A DNA stretch of 64,000 nt from Prosopocoilus inquinatus (lineage: Eukaryota; Arthropoda; Insecta; Coleoptera; Lucanidae). The DNA lies in assembly GCA_036172665.1 (NCBI GenBank), contig CM069872.1, forward strand, positions 54,608,101-54,672,100. The letters are read 5' to 3'. The position numbers were made by a program, and so were the translations under genes. The stretch's first letter is position 1, and the number at the start of each line of letters is the position of its first letter. Shown in pieces: positions 43,971-54,349 of the stretch. The notes below the pieces were generated by a model, which saw only the letters and a list, made by a program, of their open reading frames with translations, was not told the origin of the DNA and did no database searches.

Positions 43971-45745
43971 TGGGATAATTTCTTAAATATTCCTTTTATG
44001 TCTAATAAGTTATACTTGAAGTACCACAATGAAATTAGTGATGGTTGGGAAAAAACTGCAGATCATTTATTGAAGCAAGCAGCGATTGAAGAAAGTGAAT
44101 ATGCCGTAAGTAATGGAAACGTAGATAGCGATGGAACTCCAATATTTGTAGTTGCTGATGGCTGCTGGTCAAAACGATCATATAAAAATAATTATACTGC
44201 TTCCTCTGGATGTGCCGCTATCGTAGGATACCATATCGGAAAAGTATTATTTTTGGCAGTCAAAAATAAATACTGTTCCATTTGTAACTGCATCAAAGAT
44301 TCAAAAGTTATACCAGATCACGTTTGTTTCAAAAATTACGAAGGATTATCAGCTGTCATGGAAGCTGCAAGCTTGGTGGAAGGTTTTAAAGCAAGTGAAA
44401 AAATGTATGGTATTAGATATTCTCGTCTCATAGCTGATGGAGATAATAGTACGTACAGAAGAATATTGGACTCGCGGCCGTACAAGTCACTGACTGTCGA
44501 AAAAATTGAATGCCGTTATCACCTTTTTCGTAATTATTGTAATAAACTAAAAACTAAACTCGACTGATACAAGATTTCCTCTGCAAGTAAGAAAACTTAT
44601 CAGTACTAACATTATGAGACTCAGAACAGCCGTAGTTTGTGCAATAAAGTTCCGAAAACAAAATAAGACAGCGGAGAGTGCAAAATTACTGAAAAAGGAC
44701 ATTGACAACAGTTTCTATCATGTGTATGGACAACATAAAGATTGTGATACATATTTCTGTAAAAAAAGTAATGACCATGAAAACTTTACTCCTTCCATAA
44801 ATTATATATAATATCAGACAACGAAAAACAGAAATGCAGAGGAAGAGGCAACTATGTAAGGGAAAAAGTAAAAGAGGAAAACGTAGTAAAACAGGTACAC
44901 AGAATAACACAGAGTATGGAGAATCGTGTTTAACAACCGACTTAGACAGTACACTGTTGGAGATTGAAAAACAAAAAAATTTAAAAATTTTGCAACGGAC
45001 TGATACTGAACGCTGTGATCTCGAAAGAAGTACAGTTCTTCAAGGAGAAAGTGGTTTTTGGCTGGAAGAACGTCGGAAACTCCTAACAGTATCAATGTTT
45101 TATTCTGTATGCGAAAGAAGAAAGCATACGGGTTGTGAATCTCTAGTCAAAGCTTTATTATATAATTCTTCTGTCAATGTTCCCTCGCTTCAACATGGAA
45201 AAAGATATGAAAAAAATGCATTGAAACAATTAGAAGAACAAGAAAATGTAATTATAGTATTTACGTTTTACGTTAATTTATCCAATTTTCATCGAATCTC
45301 TCCTTCTAATTTTTAGGTGCAACGCCTGATGGATTAATTGGAGACGATCTGATCGTAAAAATAAAGTGCCCTTATTCCCCTGACCTTTTAGAAAGTAGGA
45401 TCCAATGCAGAACATATTGTAAATACTAAACATAAGTGGTATTACCAAATTCAAGGACAATTACATGTCACTGGGAGACGCGGTTGCTTGTTTGGTGTTT
45501 GGACGGGTCCAAAAAATATAAAAACTGAATATATAAGTAGACGGAGTGATTTTTAGAGAAATAATATGGAAGAAAAATTAATAAAGTTTTACATGGATTG
45601 TCTTTTACCTGAATTGATTGATCCTAGACATACACGAAAACTACCTATTAGAAATCCTGATTATATTATACAAGCCCAACTTGAATTAAAAGCAAAAAAA
45701 GATTCTGAAGGCAGCATGCAAGGATGGAAGAGAAAACGTATATAA
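43971..45745 (+). pseudogene. Decayed mobile-element gene: Mutator-like transposase domain plus YqaJ nuclease domain
   Basis: The first open segment (43971-44564) has the Mutator-like transposase signature of insect transposon proteins: GTPIFVVADGCWSKRSYKNN, then SSGCAAIVGYHIGKVLFLAV, CSICN, CFKNYEG, EGFKASEKMYGI and KIECRYHLFRNYCNKL. Homology reads upstream of the ATG at 43998 (NFLNIPFMSN), so the N-terminus is cut away. The frame then shifts to 44566-44811 (RFPLQVRKLISTN), shifts again to 44834-45316 (GESGFWLEERRKLLTVSMF, LQHGKRYEKNALKQLEEQEN), then to GATPDGLIGDD at 45316. It returns near 45400 to WYYQIQGQLHVTGRRGCLFG, with an in-frame TAG at 45554 and a final stop at 45743-45745. In the YqaJ nuclease motif, GATPDG is kept, but the usual V-E-I-K-C-P reads V-K-I-K-C-P, so a catalytic acid is lost. 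At least three frameshifts and one stop make it non-functional. Confidence 0.88.
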
Positions 45746-46595
45746 ATAGAAGTAAATATTTCACGTACCACCAATGATACCACACAATTCTATTTTTAAC
45801 TTGTAAGTAGTTGACAGTATTTTCTTTATGATGTAATTATGATACGGGATTAACAGGTAATCAAATGACGTGTTCCGAACGTGTACACAACTGTAAGAAA
45901 TACCTTAAGGTGCGGTAGATGTTATCTCATGCTAATTGAAAGATTAAACACCGTTCTCACTCGTGCATTGATGTTTTGCCTCCCTGCATTCAGCTATCGC
46001 TCTCGCACATTGATCTTAGGCTTGGCTGCACATACCAACACACAGCCGAGTGCTCGTCTCCTGTTATATTGTCACCGTAAGTATAGTTAATAAATTCAAC
46101 TCTTGATCCAGCAGCCAATCTTTTCTTTATTTTCATAAAAAATAAAGCATAAATTTGTGCCATCTTATAATAAGATAGATAGATAATAAGGCGTTTCTTC
46201 AAGTTTTACGTAACATTTTACCAGCAAATATGTACTTATCATTTGAATATGTAACAGTATGTAAAAAAAAAAATTATACGACTACAATAAATGTAAACAA
46301 AGTTAATTGAAAATTTTACACCTACGCGTTATAAATTCCGTCATAGCTTATTATACATGTGTAAGAGTAATTCATATTTACAGTTTGATGCAACAAATAA
46401 TAAAAATAAAGGCGTTCCATTACATTACATTTTTTTTCTGTGGTGTTTGCCCAATTAATTACATATTTGCAAGTATTTTCAGAATGCTACGAATATTTTT
46501 TCTTTCATTTCACCCCCTAGTATAAAGAGTTTTTGCTGATTTGAACCAATTCATATTTCTAATAATAACGCAATTCGCACTACCAAAACTAATCT
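45746..46595. other. AT-rich non-coding stretch, no gene seen
   Basis: Follows the decayed element. No 3' inverted repeat matching its 5' flank was found. Short frames at 45881-46090, 45990-46202 and 46307-46525 have no motifs. Confidence 0.5.
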
Positions 46596-47072
46596 TCATT
46601 TCAGAACAAAACTATGATATTCAATAAGACCTTTATTGAATTAAGATTGAGATTTCTAAGCAGATACAAATTTGTAGTAAAATAAAACTAGTCTAAAGTT
46701 TTAAAACTCGTTTATTTTATCGATACCTGTAAGAAATATAAACACAAAGATAACATGCTTGTAAAGTGGATCCCTTAATTTTTTGCTGTTTCTGTGTCAC
46801 TTCAACACTACGTTTGTACTCGTCTCTCCAAGAAAGGAGAAGGGATTGCCTCGATTTCTGTTCCTTCAGATTTGATGAATTTTCATTGTTTGCGGGATTT
46901 CATTTAGCGACCACAATTATTTATGAAAGTACCTAACAATTAACGTACTTATAGAAAAATGTCTGTTCTACAAAACGTCTGTTTTACATTTTTATTATTT
47001 TAATTAGAAGTACGAGAAAATAAATGTTAAAAATAAGGTATAAAACGCAGATATTTCTTAATTAATATTGGC
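46596..47072. repeat. 477-bp direct repeat, left copy
   Basis: Identical to 48544-49020 apart from three substitutions and with no gaps, at an offset of exactly 1948. It starts TCATTTCAGAACAAAACTAT and ends TTAATTAATATTGGC. On the minus strand it holds a 57-codon open stretch with coding-like composition (NLKEQKSRQSLLLSWRDEYK and KRSVEVTQKQQKIKGSTLQ), preserved in both copies. It has no start codon and matches no family I recognise. The ends do not show the TG...CA of a retrovirus-like LTR. Confidence 0.9.
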
Positions 47073-47335
47073 GATCGCGGACGGTCAGCGTTGTTTACAA
47101 ACACAAGAAATTGCATTTATATGAAAAATTGTGAAACGTCCGTGCGTCAACGCGCGCTCGTTAAAACCATACAATGAAAAACTTGCTCTAAATAAATGTT
47201 ACAATCGCTTTTACGTCTTTGCGTTTTATTTTTATAAATGTTGTAAACTGTATACGTCGAGTATTTTTTGAATAATCGTACTCAACACTACATATATATT
47301 TTTTTTTTCATTTTTTCATAATATAGAAAACTGCA

Positions 47336-47341
47336 TTTATT
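47336..47341 (-). terminator. AATAAA polyadenylation signal of the ATP synthase epsilon gene
   Basis: The minus strand reads AATAAATGCAG 35 nt after the stop codon. Genomic A-tracts follow 20-30 nt later, at the distance where a poly(A) tail would have been added. Confidence 0.6.
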
Positions 47342-47375
47342 ATTATTTGGTAACAATTAACAATACTGTAGGTAA

Positions 47376-47564
47376 TTAGTTTTTGGCTTTCAATTTCTTG
47401 AGCTTAGCCCCTCCGGGTATAAACGGGCCGATTTCTATGGTGCATACATTTCTTTTGGCCGCCTCTTCTTGAAATTCTTTCTTCAACGCTTGCCTGGTCA
47501 CTCTGGCGGCTATGTTGGAGAATTTCAGGTAAGTGAATCCGGCTTCCTTCCAACCAACAACCAT
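47376..47564 (-). CDS. ATP5F1E: Mitochondrial ATP synthase F1 subunit epsilon (ATP5F1E / stunted family), intron-free
   Basis: A complete 62-codon frame with an ATG at 47564-47562 and TAA at 47378-47376. The start MVVGWKEAGFTYLKFSNIAA followed by RVTRQALKKEFQEEAAKRN matches the short epsilon subunit of mitochondrial F1-ATPase (pattern W-x-x-A-G-x-x-Y-x-x-x-S-x-I-A-A-x-x-x-R-x-x-L-K-x-E-x). This is a central-stalk protein on the matrix side that is usually 50-60 residues. The lysine-rich C-terminus (AKLKKLKAKN) is slightly long. An AATAAA signal lies about 35 nt past the stop (47341-47336), and 20-30 nt further come two A-tracts (47316-47311, 47308-47299). Together with the lack of introns this suggests a retrocopy. 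The frame is intact, so it may be functional. It lies between two 477-bp direct repeats and on the same strand as the Ig gene. Confidence 0.88.
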   Translation of the reverse strand: MVVGWKEAGFTYLKFSNIAARVTRQALKKEFQEEAAKRNVCTIEIGPFIPGGAKLKKLKAKN

Positions 47565-47572
47565 CCTCTGCT

Positions 47573-48543
47573 TTATTTATTTAAATAACGATTTTGACAG
47601 CATCGGTAAGAGTTCAATTTGACATAATATAAAGAAAAAAAATGCTGAACGACTTGAACGTCGACGCATTAACAAATACAGTTGAAAGCCAAAAACAAAG
47701 TAGATAAAGTACAGTTTCCTGTAATCATTCTTTCTCAAATTGCCAAAAATTTACAGATTTTACCAAAGTTTTAAAGTTGTTAATTTTGAAAGCTTTTAAA
47801 TTTTTCAAAACTTATCTGTGAACTCGTCTTTAATCACTACCATTTTCAGTAAGAATAATTACGGGACGCAGACGCACGTTAAAATTATTAACAAATCACA
47901 ATACAGTAAGTATTTTAAACGCCAAGAAAAACGGCGTGGTTTTATTAACAAAAATTACAAATCAATCCATCTCGATTAGCTTGATCGCGACTGTATTCAT
48001 GTTATACAATGTGATCAAGAATGAATGTTTCTGCCGGCCGTATCGAATTCTTCCGACACTTATCACTGCGACGGCATCACTGACATTTGACATTGATGGG
48101 CCGATTATTTCAAAATATGTAATTTTCAAATTATTTTTAATTTTCATTCGAATGGCGTGTAACTGTATTTTCGTTCGCATAACCTACAATCTCTCTGTGG
48201 ATCTTACGTCAAATGTCAATTAAACCAACGGATACGGAACATGTCAGGTTGCAGTGTTGCAAATATAGCCGAAAATAAAGACGCTCTTAATGATGTTGCT
48301 AAGTGAAACGTTCGTTCTTGATCATTTTGTATGTAATTCGAAAGTGACTTGTAAGATTTTTTTCATTAACTCGTTTTTTGGGGTATGGCATGAGGTCAAC
48401 GGGCCCCGCATAACAATTGCGTCAAGCCCATCAAATTTATCTGCGAGTCGAAGTCTTTTTTTTTAATAACTTTTTCGTTGCGCACAGAGCGACGCTTATT
48501 ATTATTTTTATGAGGAGGATTTATCTTCCTTGTTTACGGTGAG
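47573..48543. other. Upstream flank of the epsilon gene, no second gene seen
   Basis: About 970 bp between the start codon side of the epsilon gene and the right 477-bp repeat. Overlapping plus and minus frames at 47936-48223 are hydrophobic and begin with non-ATG or weak starts. No TATA box or clear initiator could be chosen. Confidence 0.5.
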
Positions 48544-49020
48544 TCATTTCAGAACAAAACTATGATATTCAATAAGACCTTTATTGAATTAAGATTGAGA
48601 TTTCTAAGCAGATACAAATTTGTAATAAAATAAAACTAGTCTAAAGTTTTAAAACTCGTTTATTTTATCGATACCTGTAAGAAATATAAACACAAACATA
48701 ACATGCTTGTAAAGTGGATCCCTTAATTTTTTGCTGTTTCTGTGTCACTTCAACACTACGTTTGTACTCGTCTCTCCAAGAAAGGAGAAGGGATTGCCTC
48801 GATTTCTGTTCCTTCAGATTTGATGAATTTTCATTGTTTGCGGGATTTCATTTAGCGACCACAATTATTTATGAAAGTACCTAACAATTAACGTACTTAT
48901 AGAAAAATGTCTGTTCTACAAAACGTCTGTTTTACATTTTTATTATTTTAATTAGAAGTACGAGAAAATAAATGTCAAAAATAAGGTATAAAACGCAGAT
49001 ATTTCTTAATTAATATTGGC
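48544..49020. repeat. 477-bp direct repeat, right copy
   Basis: Partner of 46596-47072 with three substitutions. A 19-bp inverted match joins it to its right flank: CTACAAAACGTCTGTTTTA at 48916-48934 against TAAAACAGACGTTTTGTAG at 49046-49064. The left copy lacks this downstream partner. Confidence 0.9.
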
Positions 49021-49079
49021 AAAATCAGAAACAAAATCAATTTTCTAAAACAGACGTTTTGTAGTTCAGCATGTCCTAA

Positions 49080-50660
49080 AGAAGTACGTTTTTTTCTTTT
49101 CTGGTTATCTTTCATATTAAAGGCGCTACGTGCAATCCCGTTTCGTAAAAATGCATTGGTTTTCTCCTTATCTGAAACGGAAAGATCGCTCTTAAACGTG
49201 CTCGTTTTTAAGGCTCCTGGAACAAATCAGAGCGCGAGTGCCCTTCATGTTTCAAGTAGGCAGCGTGCACCACGGGAAACGCTAAAAATTCCCTCGGCTT
49301 AATAACGCGGCGAGTTTACGACCGACTGCATCGCCAGAGGGAGTCATTGCAGCTCTCGGTTACAGAGGAGTAATTACGTTACAAGTAGGCGGACGTGCCG
49401 CCCCGCCGCGGTCTTTCCAGGCCCCCGACCGAAGCGACGCGACGTCAACGCCGACAAATGCTAATTAACGCCGAAACGGCAAAAAAGTCGCGCGCAGTAA
49501 AGACCGGCGCTCTTTTTTTTTTTTTTTTTTTAATTCTCCGTCGCAAACAATCTTTTCTGGAACGGAACAAAGCTTCGTTATTCAGATCAGTTCTTTAACA
49601 AATGAAACGAAAAAGAAAATTTAATGCGTATTATTGTGTCAAGAGGTAGCGATCTCTTTAATTAATTTAGGGTTTTATTTTATTTTTGTTCTTCGAAAAG
49701 GGAATTGTTGGGGGGGGGGGTGAGGGCTGGGGGGAGATTAAAGTTAATTTTAAAGAAACTTTCCTTTCCGCCGGAATCATCATCAGCCGATTGTGTTTTG
49801 TTCTGTTTTACTTTCAATTAATAATATTAATAATGAATAATGAAAAAAAGAAAAAGTAAGTTTTTCACGCAAAAAAAAAACAACATGGAAATACAGGTGA
49901 CCGTGTTTGTTTTTTTGTTTTAGCCACTGATAAAGAAAAGAAAAAGAAAATGCAAAAGACAATTGAATTGAATATCGCTATTATTGTGAAAAAAAAAAAA
50001 AATAAGCGCGATTGTCTTTTTACTCGTAATAAGGAGTCACACGTTTTTTTTTTTTTTTTTAATAAAGTGAAAATTGAAAATTTTCTCGTTCGGTCGAGAC
50101 CGTGTTTTGTTTTATATTTCGCCCTCAACTAAAGAAAATAATATGAAAAACAAGAGAAGATCGAATATCGTTTGCTTAAAAAAAAAAATCAAATGAAAAT
50201 TCAGTCGACTGTCTTTTGCTCTCTTTTTCGCTCTTATTAAAAAAAAGAAAAAACAAAAGACGAACGAGCTTCGCGCTCTAGATGTTCTCCCCCCCCCCCT
50301 TCTCTTAATTAATGCGAGCGCAAGACTACATTAGTTATTTTATTTTTTTTTTACATAAAAAACATGAAAGTGGAAATTTAAGTTTATGTTTTAATTTTAT
50401 TCATTGTATCTGTTCTCTTTTTCCTTTTTTTTTTAAATTAAGGTGGAAAAAATTTGTTTTAACGCATTCATTCGTCTTTTGTTTCGTTCGCCTCCGACCT
50501 GAACGCCGCAAATAAACAAGAGACGATCGACGGGTTTCTTTTTTTTTTTAATCGGCGCTCTGAAAGCTCGTCATAATATCGGGCGCGACGCGTTCCGTTT
50601 TCGTTTCCGAGCAGTTTTGTTGCGCGTTTGAACGCGTTTCGTTTTGTCGTCGGACGAAGA
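49080..50660. other. Homopolymer-rich non-coding stretch, no gene seen
   Basis: Poly-T and poly-A runs near 49508-49528, 49870, 49990, 50044-50062 and 50340, and a G-run near 49711. Frames are Lys/Phe-rich and overlap on both strands. Confidence 0.5.
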
Positions 50661-50664
50661 GAGA

Positions 50665-52715
50665 AAGTTGATAATTGTGCTTCAATGACAGAAATTTATC
50701 ACTATTTTTTAAGAAAAGCTGTGACGGTTTGGTAAACCACATTTCAGAGTCGGAAATGACAGTTTCAAGACGGCCGCGTGAGGGCGCGACATCCTCTTAA
50801 AGTGTACGTGCGCCGCTGCGCAAATGCGAGATCAAAAGATACCGCCGAATATTTATGTTTTTTCTTCAAATTTTAACAGGGGAGCCTGTTTGAACCTTTC
50901 TAATTTAAACCTATCAAGTGATATTGAAACGTACAGTGCGAGAGGGGAGGGGAGGGGGGATAATTGAGCTTCAATGTCAGAAATCTATCATTATATTTAA
51001 GAAAAGCTGTTGCGGTTTGGGAAACTATTTTTCAGAGTCGGAAATGGCAATTTGAAAGTGGCCGCGTGAGGGCGTAGCATCCTCTTAAAGTGTACGTGCG
51101 GTACCGCGCACCTGCGAGATCAAAAGATACCGCCAAAGTCGTACGATGATATACTTTTTCAAATTTTAACAGGAGACCCTGCTTGAATCTTTCTAATTTA
51201 AACCTATCAGGCGATAGTGAAACGTAGAGTACGTGTGGGTCGGGGGGGGGGGGGGGGATAATAGAGCCTCAATGTCAGAAATTCATCGTTATTTTTTAAG
51301 AAAAGCTGTTACGGTTTGGGAAACCACTTTTTAGAGTCGGAAATGGCGGCGTGAGGGCGTGACATCCTCTTAAAGTGTACGTGCGCTACTGCCTGCGCAC
51401 CTGCGAGATCAAAAGATACCGCCGAAGTCGTAGGATGATATACTTTTTCTTCAAATTGTAACAGGCGAGCCTGTTTGCATATTTCTAATTTAAACCTATC
51501 AAGTGATAGTGAAACGTACAGTGCGAGATGGGAGGGGAGGGGGGATAATTGAGCTTCAATGACAGAAATTTATCACTATTTTTTAAGAGAAGCTCTTACG
51601 GTTTGAGAAACCACTTTTCAGAGTCGGAAATGGCAATTTGAAAGTGGCCGCGTGAGGGCGTAGCATCCTCTTAAAGTGTACGTGCGGTACCGCGCACCTG
51701 CGAGATCAAAAGATACCGCCGAAGTCGTAGGATGATATACTTTTTCAAATTTTAACAGGAGACCCTGTTTGAATCTTTCTAATTTAAACCTATCAGGCGA
51801 TAGTCAAACGTAGAGTACGTGTGGGTCGGGGGGGGGGGGGGGATAATAGAGCCTCAATGTCAGAAATTCATCGTTATTTTTTAAGAAAAGCTGTTACGGT
51901 TTGGGAAACCACTTTTCAGAGTCGGAAATGGCGGCGTGAGGGCGTGACATCCTCTTAAAGTGTACGTGCGCTACTGCCTGCGCACCTGCGAGATCAAAAG
52001 ATACCGCCGAAGTCGTAGGATGATATACTTTTTCTTCAAATTGTAACAGGCGAGCCTGTTTGCATATTTCTAATTTAAACCTATCAAGTGATAGTGAAAC
52101 GTACAGTGCGAGATGGGAGGGGAGGGGGGATAATTGAGCTTCAATGACAGAAATTTATCACTATTTTTTCAGAGAAGCTGTTACGGTTTGAGAAACCACT
52201 TTTCAGAGTCGGAAATAGCAATTTGAAAATGGCCGCGTGAGGGCGTGACATCCTCTTAAAGTGTACGTGCGCTACTGCGCACCTGCGAAATCAAAAGATA
52301 CCGCCGAAGTCGTAGATGATATATTTTTTCTTCAAATTTTAACAGGAGACCCTGTTTGAATCTTTCTAATTTAAACCTATCGGGCGATAGTGAAACGTAG
52401 AGTGCGTGTGGGTCGGGGGGGGGGGGGGATAATAGAGCCTCAATGTCAGAAATTCATCGTTATTTTTTAAGAAAAGCTGTTACGGTGGGAAACCACTTTT
52501 CAGAGTCGGAAATGGCGGCGTGAGGGCGTGACATCCTCTTAAAGTGTACGTGCGCTACTGCCTGCGCACCTGCGAGATCAAAAGATACCGCCAAAGTCGT
52601 CTCAAATTTTAACAGGACCCTGTTTGAATCTTTCTAATTTAAACCTATCAAGCGCGATAGTGAAACGTAGATTGCAAAAGGGGCGAGGCGGACGGTGGGT
52701 GGGGGGGGGACAATT
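50665..52715. repeat. About 293-bp satellite in dimeric higher-order arrangement, 7 copies
   Basis: Blocks GATAATTGAGCTTCAATG, GAAAAGCTGTTACGGTTTGG, TCCTCTTAAAGTGTACGTGC, GAGATCAAAAGATACCGCC and TTTCTAATTTAAACCTATCA repeat from 50670 to about 52715. Two monomer types alternate, one with GGGAGGGGAGGGGGG and one with a long poly-G (51241, 51828, 52416). The dimer 51241-51535 recurs almost unchanged at 51829-52120. The poly-G tracts make copy boundaries prone to assembly error. Confidence 0.9.
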
Positions 52716-53494
52716 GTGCTTCAATGTCACTTTTGCGTTTTTTAAGCGCTTGAAAAAGACAAGTGAATTATTTGCCACGCACGTTAATTTTTGCGCTCAA
52801 ACTTTCTTTCATTAAGTTCAGAAAATCGTTGCACGCAAACCGATGACGAAATCAAAGTATAAAATTAATCGGCTAAGACAAACAACCCCCTCTCCCCCTC
52901 CCCCTCCCACCCACGCCGATACGAAGGGGCGGCGGCGCGTTCCTTTTGTGTGAGAAATTTCAATTATGAATTTATTTACTCTCGGCCGGAGGCGGCGAGG
53001 CGCAGGGCCCTTATTAGGCACCTCCTCGCGTGCAAACATAATTTTCTAATTGAATATTGTTTTAACCGGCGCCGTTAAATCGTAAAGGCGGGGAGAGGAA
53101 AAAATTGCGTTTCGCGAAATCCTTCCGCCCCACCACCTTCGCTCGGCGCCCCCGCGTCCTTCGTTTCTTTATTAGTTTTTTTTTTTCTTTGAGTTTTTTG
53201 AGTGGCCGCGCCGTCTCTAATTTCACGACGATGCAAATGCAGAAAGCTTGCGTTCCGGTCGTAAATAAAACGGGCGATTGGGGGGCTGGGGGCGGGGCGA
53301 AGCTCGAGGGGGCGGGGAGGGGGGCGAGGGAGCTCGAGTGACCGGTGACCGGGGCACTGACATAAATTTCCCGTTGCCAAACATAACGTACGTTGCACGC
53401 GGACGATTGGAACGATTAGATAAGAAAATCGTGTAGCGTAACACAAATAATGAACTGTAATTATCTGGGAGAGTTTTTATCGATAAATTAATGC

Positions 53495-53512
53495 GGGGGG
53501 GGGGGGGGGGGG
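53495..53512. repeat. Poly-G tract of 18
   Basis: An unbroken G run. Potential G-quadruplex, and uncertain in length. Confidence 0.85.
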
Positions 53513-53898
53513 CGAGAGCGGCGATGAATAATTTATTACGGCGTTACGCTGTGATAGTCTTGCAAGTCATTTGATTGGTGACTGTGCGATTTTCTTTTTT
53601 CGATTTCGATTGGTTCGCAATGATGAAAAAAAAAATAATAATAAATAATTGATTACGGTGGGTACCCCGAACGCTTGTTATGGTGATGAGTACCTCGAAC
53701 GCTTTTTTTATAGTGAGTGAGCACGCTCTAGTACCCTTTCGTCGCGTCGCGTCGTCGTCGTGAAATCGCGCCTAACACGCGTTAAGGCAGGTTTCGTATT
53801 TATGGGGAAGGGTTGTCACGCCCCCCTTCCCCCTACCAACCGTTGTGTGTGTTCTTTACGTTTCAGATTTGACGGCCGTAAACACGAAGGGGGGTGGG

Positions 53899-53926
53899 GG
53901 TTGGTTGGTTGGTTGGTTGGTTGGTT
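53899..53926. repeat. (GGTT)n tetranucleotide run
   Basis: Seven consecutive GGTT units after a G-rich lead. The opposite strand reads (AACC)n. Confidence 0.85.
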
Positions 53927-54261
53927 GCTTGTGTACCTAGAAGAGTCGCGTGCTCTCCTTATAAATAAAGACACCGACCGGCTCTCCCACGTGACCGAAC
54001 GAGCGAGCGAGCTTGTGTGTTAGAGAGCTTGTTCCAGAGTGCATTATCGTGTAGCTTTAAAATCCAAGCAAGTACTCAAGCATCAACGGCATAAACTTAG
54101 AGAGATTGTTATCCGATCGAGATAACTACACGGGGTGTTGCTGCTATAATACATGCCATGCTGTTCCTGGCAGGCGTCGTCGTATTAGAATCTAACGGAT
54201 TTGGATATTGATTTATTTTAAGCTTACCCCTGCCCTTTTTAAAATCACGACGCCTTAAAAG

Positions 54262-54347
54262 TAGGCAACCCATTCTACATCTACGACGCTTTTAATGCGC
54301 TACGCAGAGATACCACATCGTTTCAGACATGATTGATGGGTTGCCTA
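54262..54347. mobile_element. 86-bp MITE-like element with 12-bp perfect terminal inverted repeats
   Basis: TAGGCAACCCAT (54262-54273) and ATGGGTTGCCTA (54336-54347) are exact inverted repeats around a 62-bp centre. The same right-hand end with its inner flank (TGATTGGTGGGTTGCCTATT) occurs at 43456-43475 without an obvious left end, so the family has more than one copy. No target duplication was identified. Confidence 0.6.
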
Positions 54348-54349
54348 TT

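Larger units (their letters stand above)
52716..54255. other. GC-rich non-coding stretch with simple repeats
   Basis: Includes C-rich strips near 52887-52910, G-rich strips at 53278-53330, poly-G 53495-53512, and a GGTT run 53899-53926. Frames on both strands are Pro/Arg-rich translations of these. No exon recognised. Confidence 0.5.

Noticed and set aside
45248..45316. A small intron (GTAATT...TTTTTAG) joining parts of the YqaJ domain
   Set aside because: Splice-like ends exist, but conserved residues normally between ENV and GATPDG would still be missing and other frameshifts remain. Decay explains it better.
46596..49020. The 477-bp pair as LTRs of a retrotransposon carrying the epsilon gene
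   Set aside because: Ends are TCATT and TTGGC, not TG and CA. No flanking target duplication, primer-binding site or polyprotein was seen.
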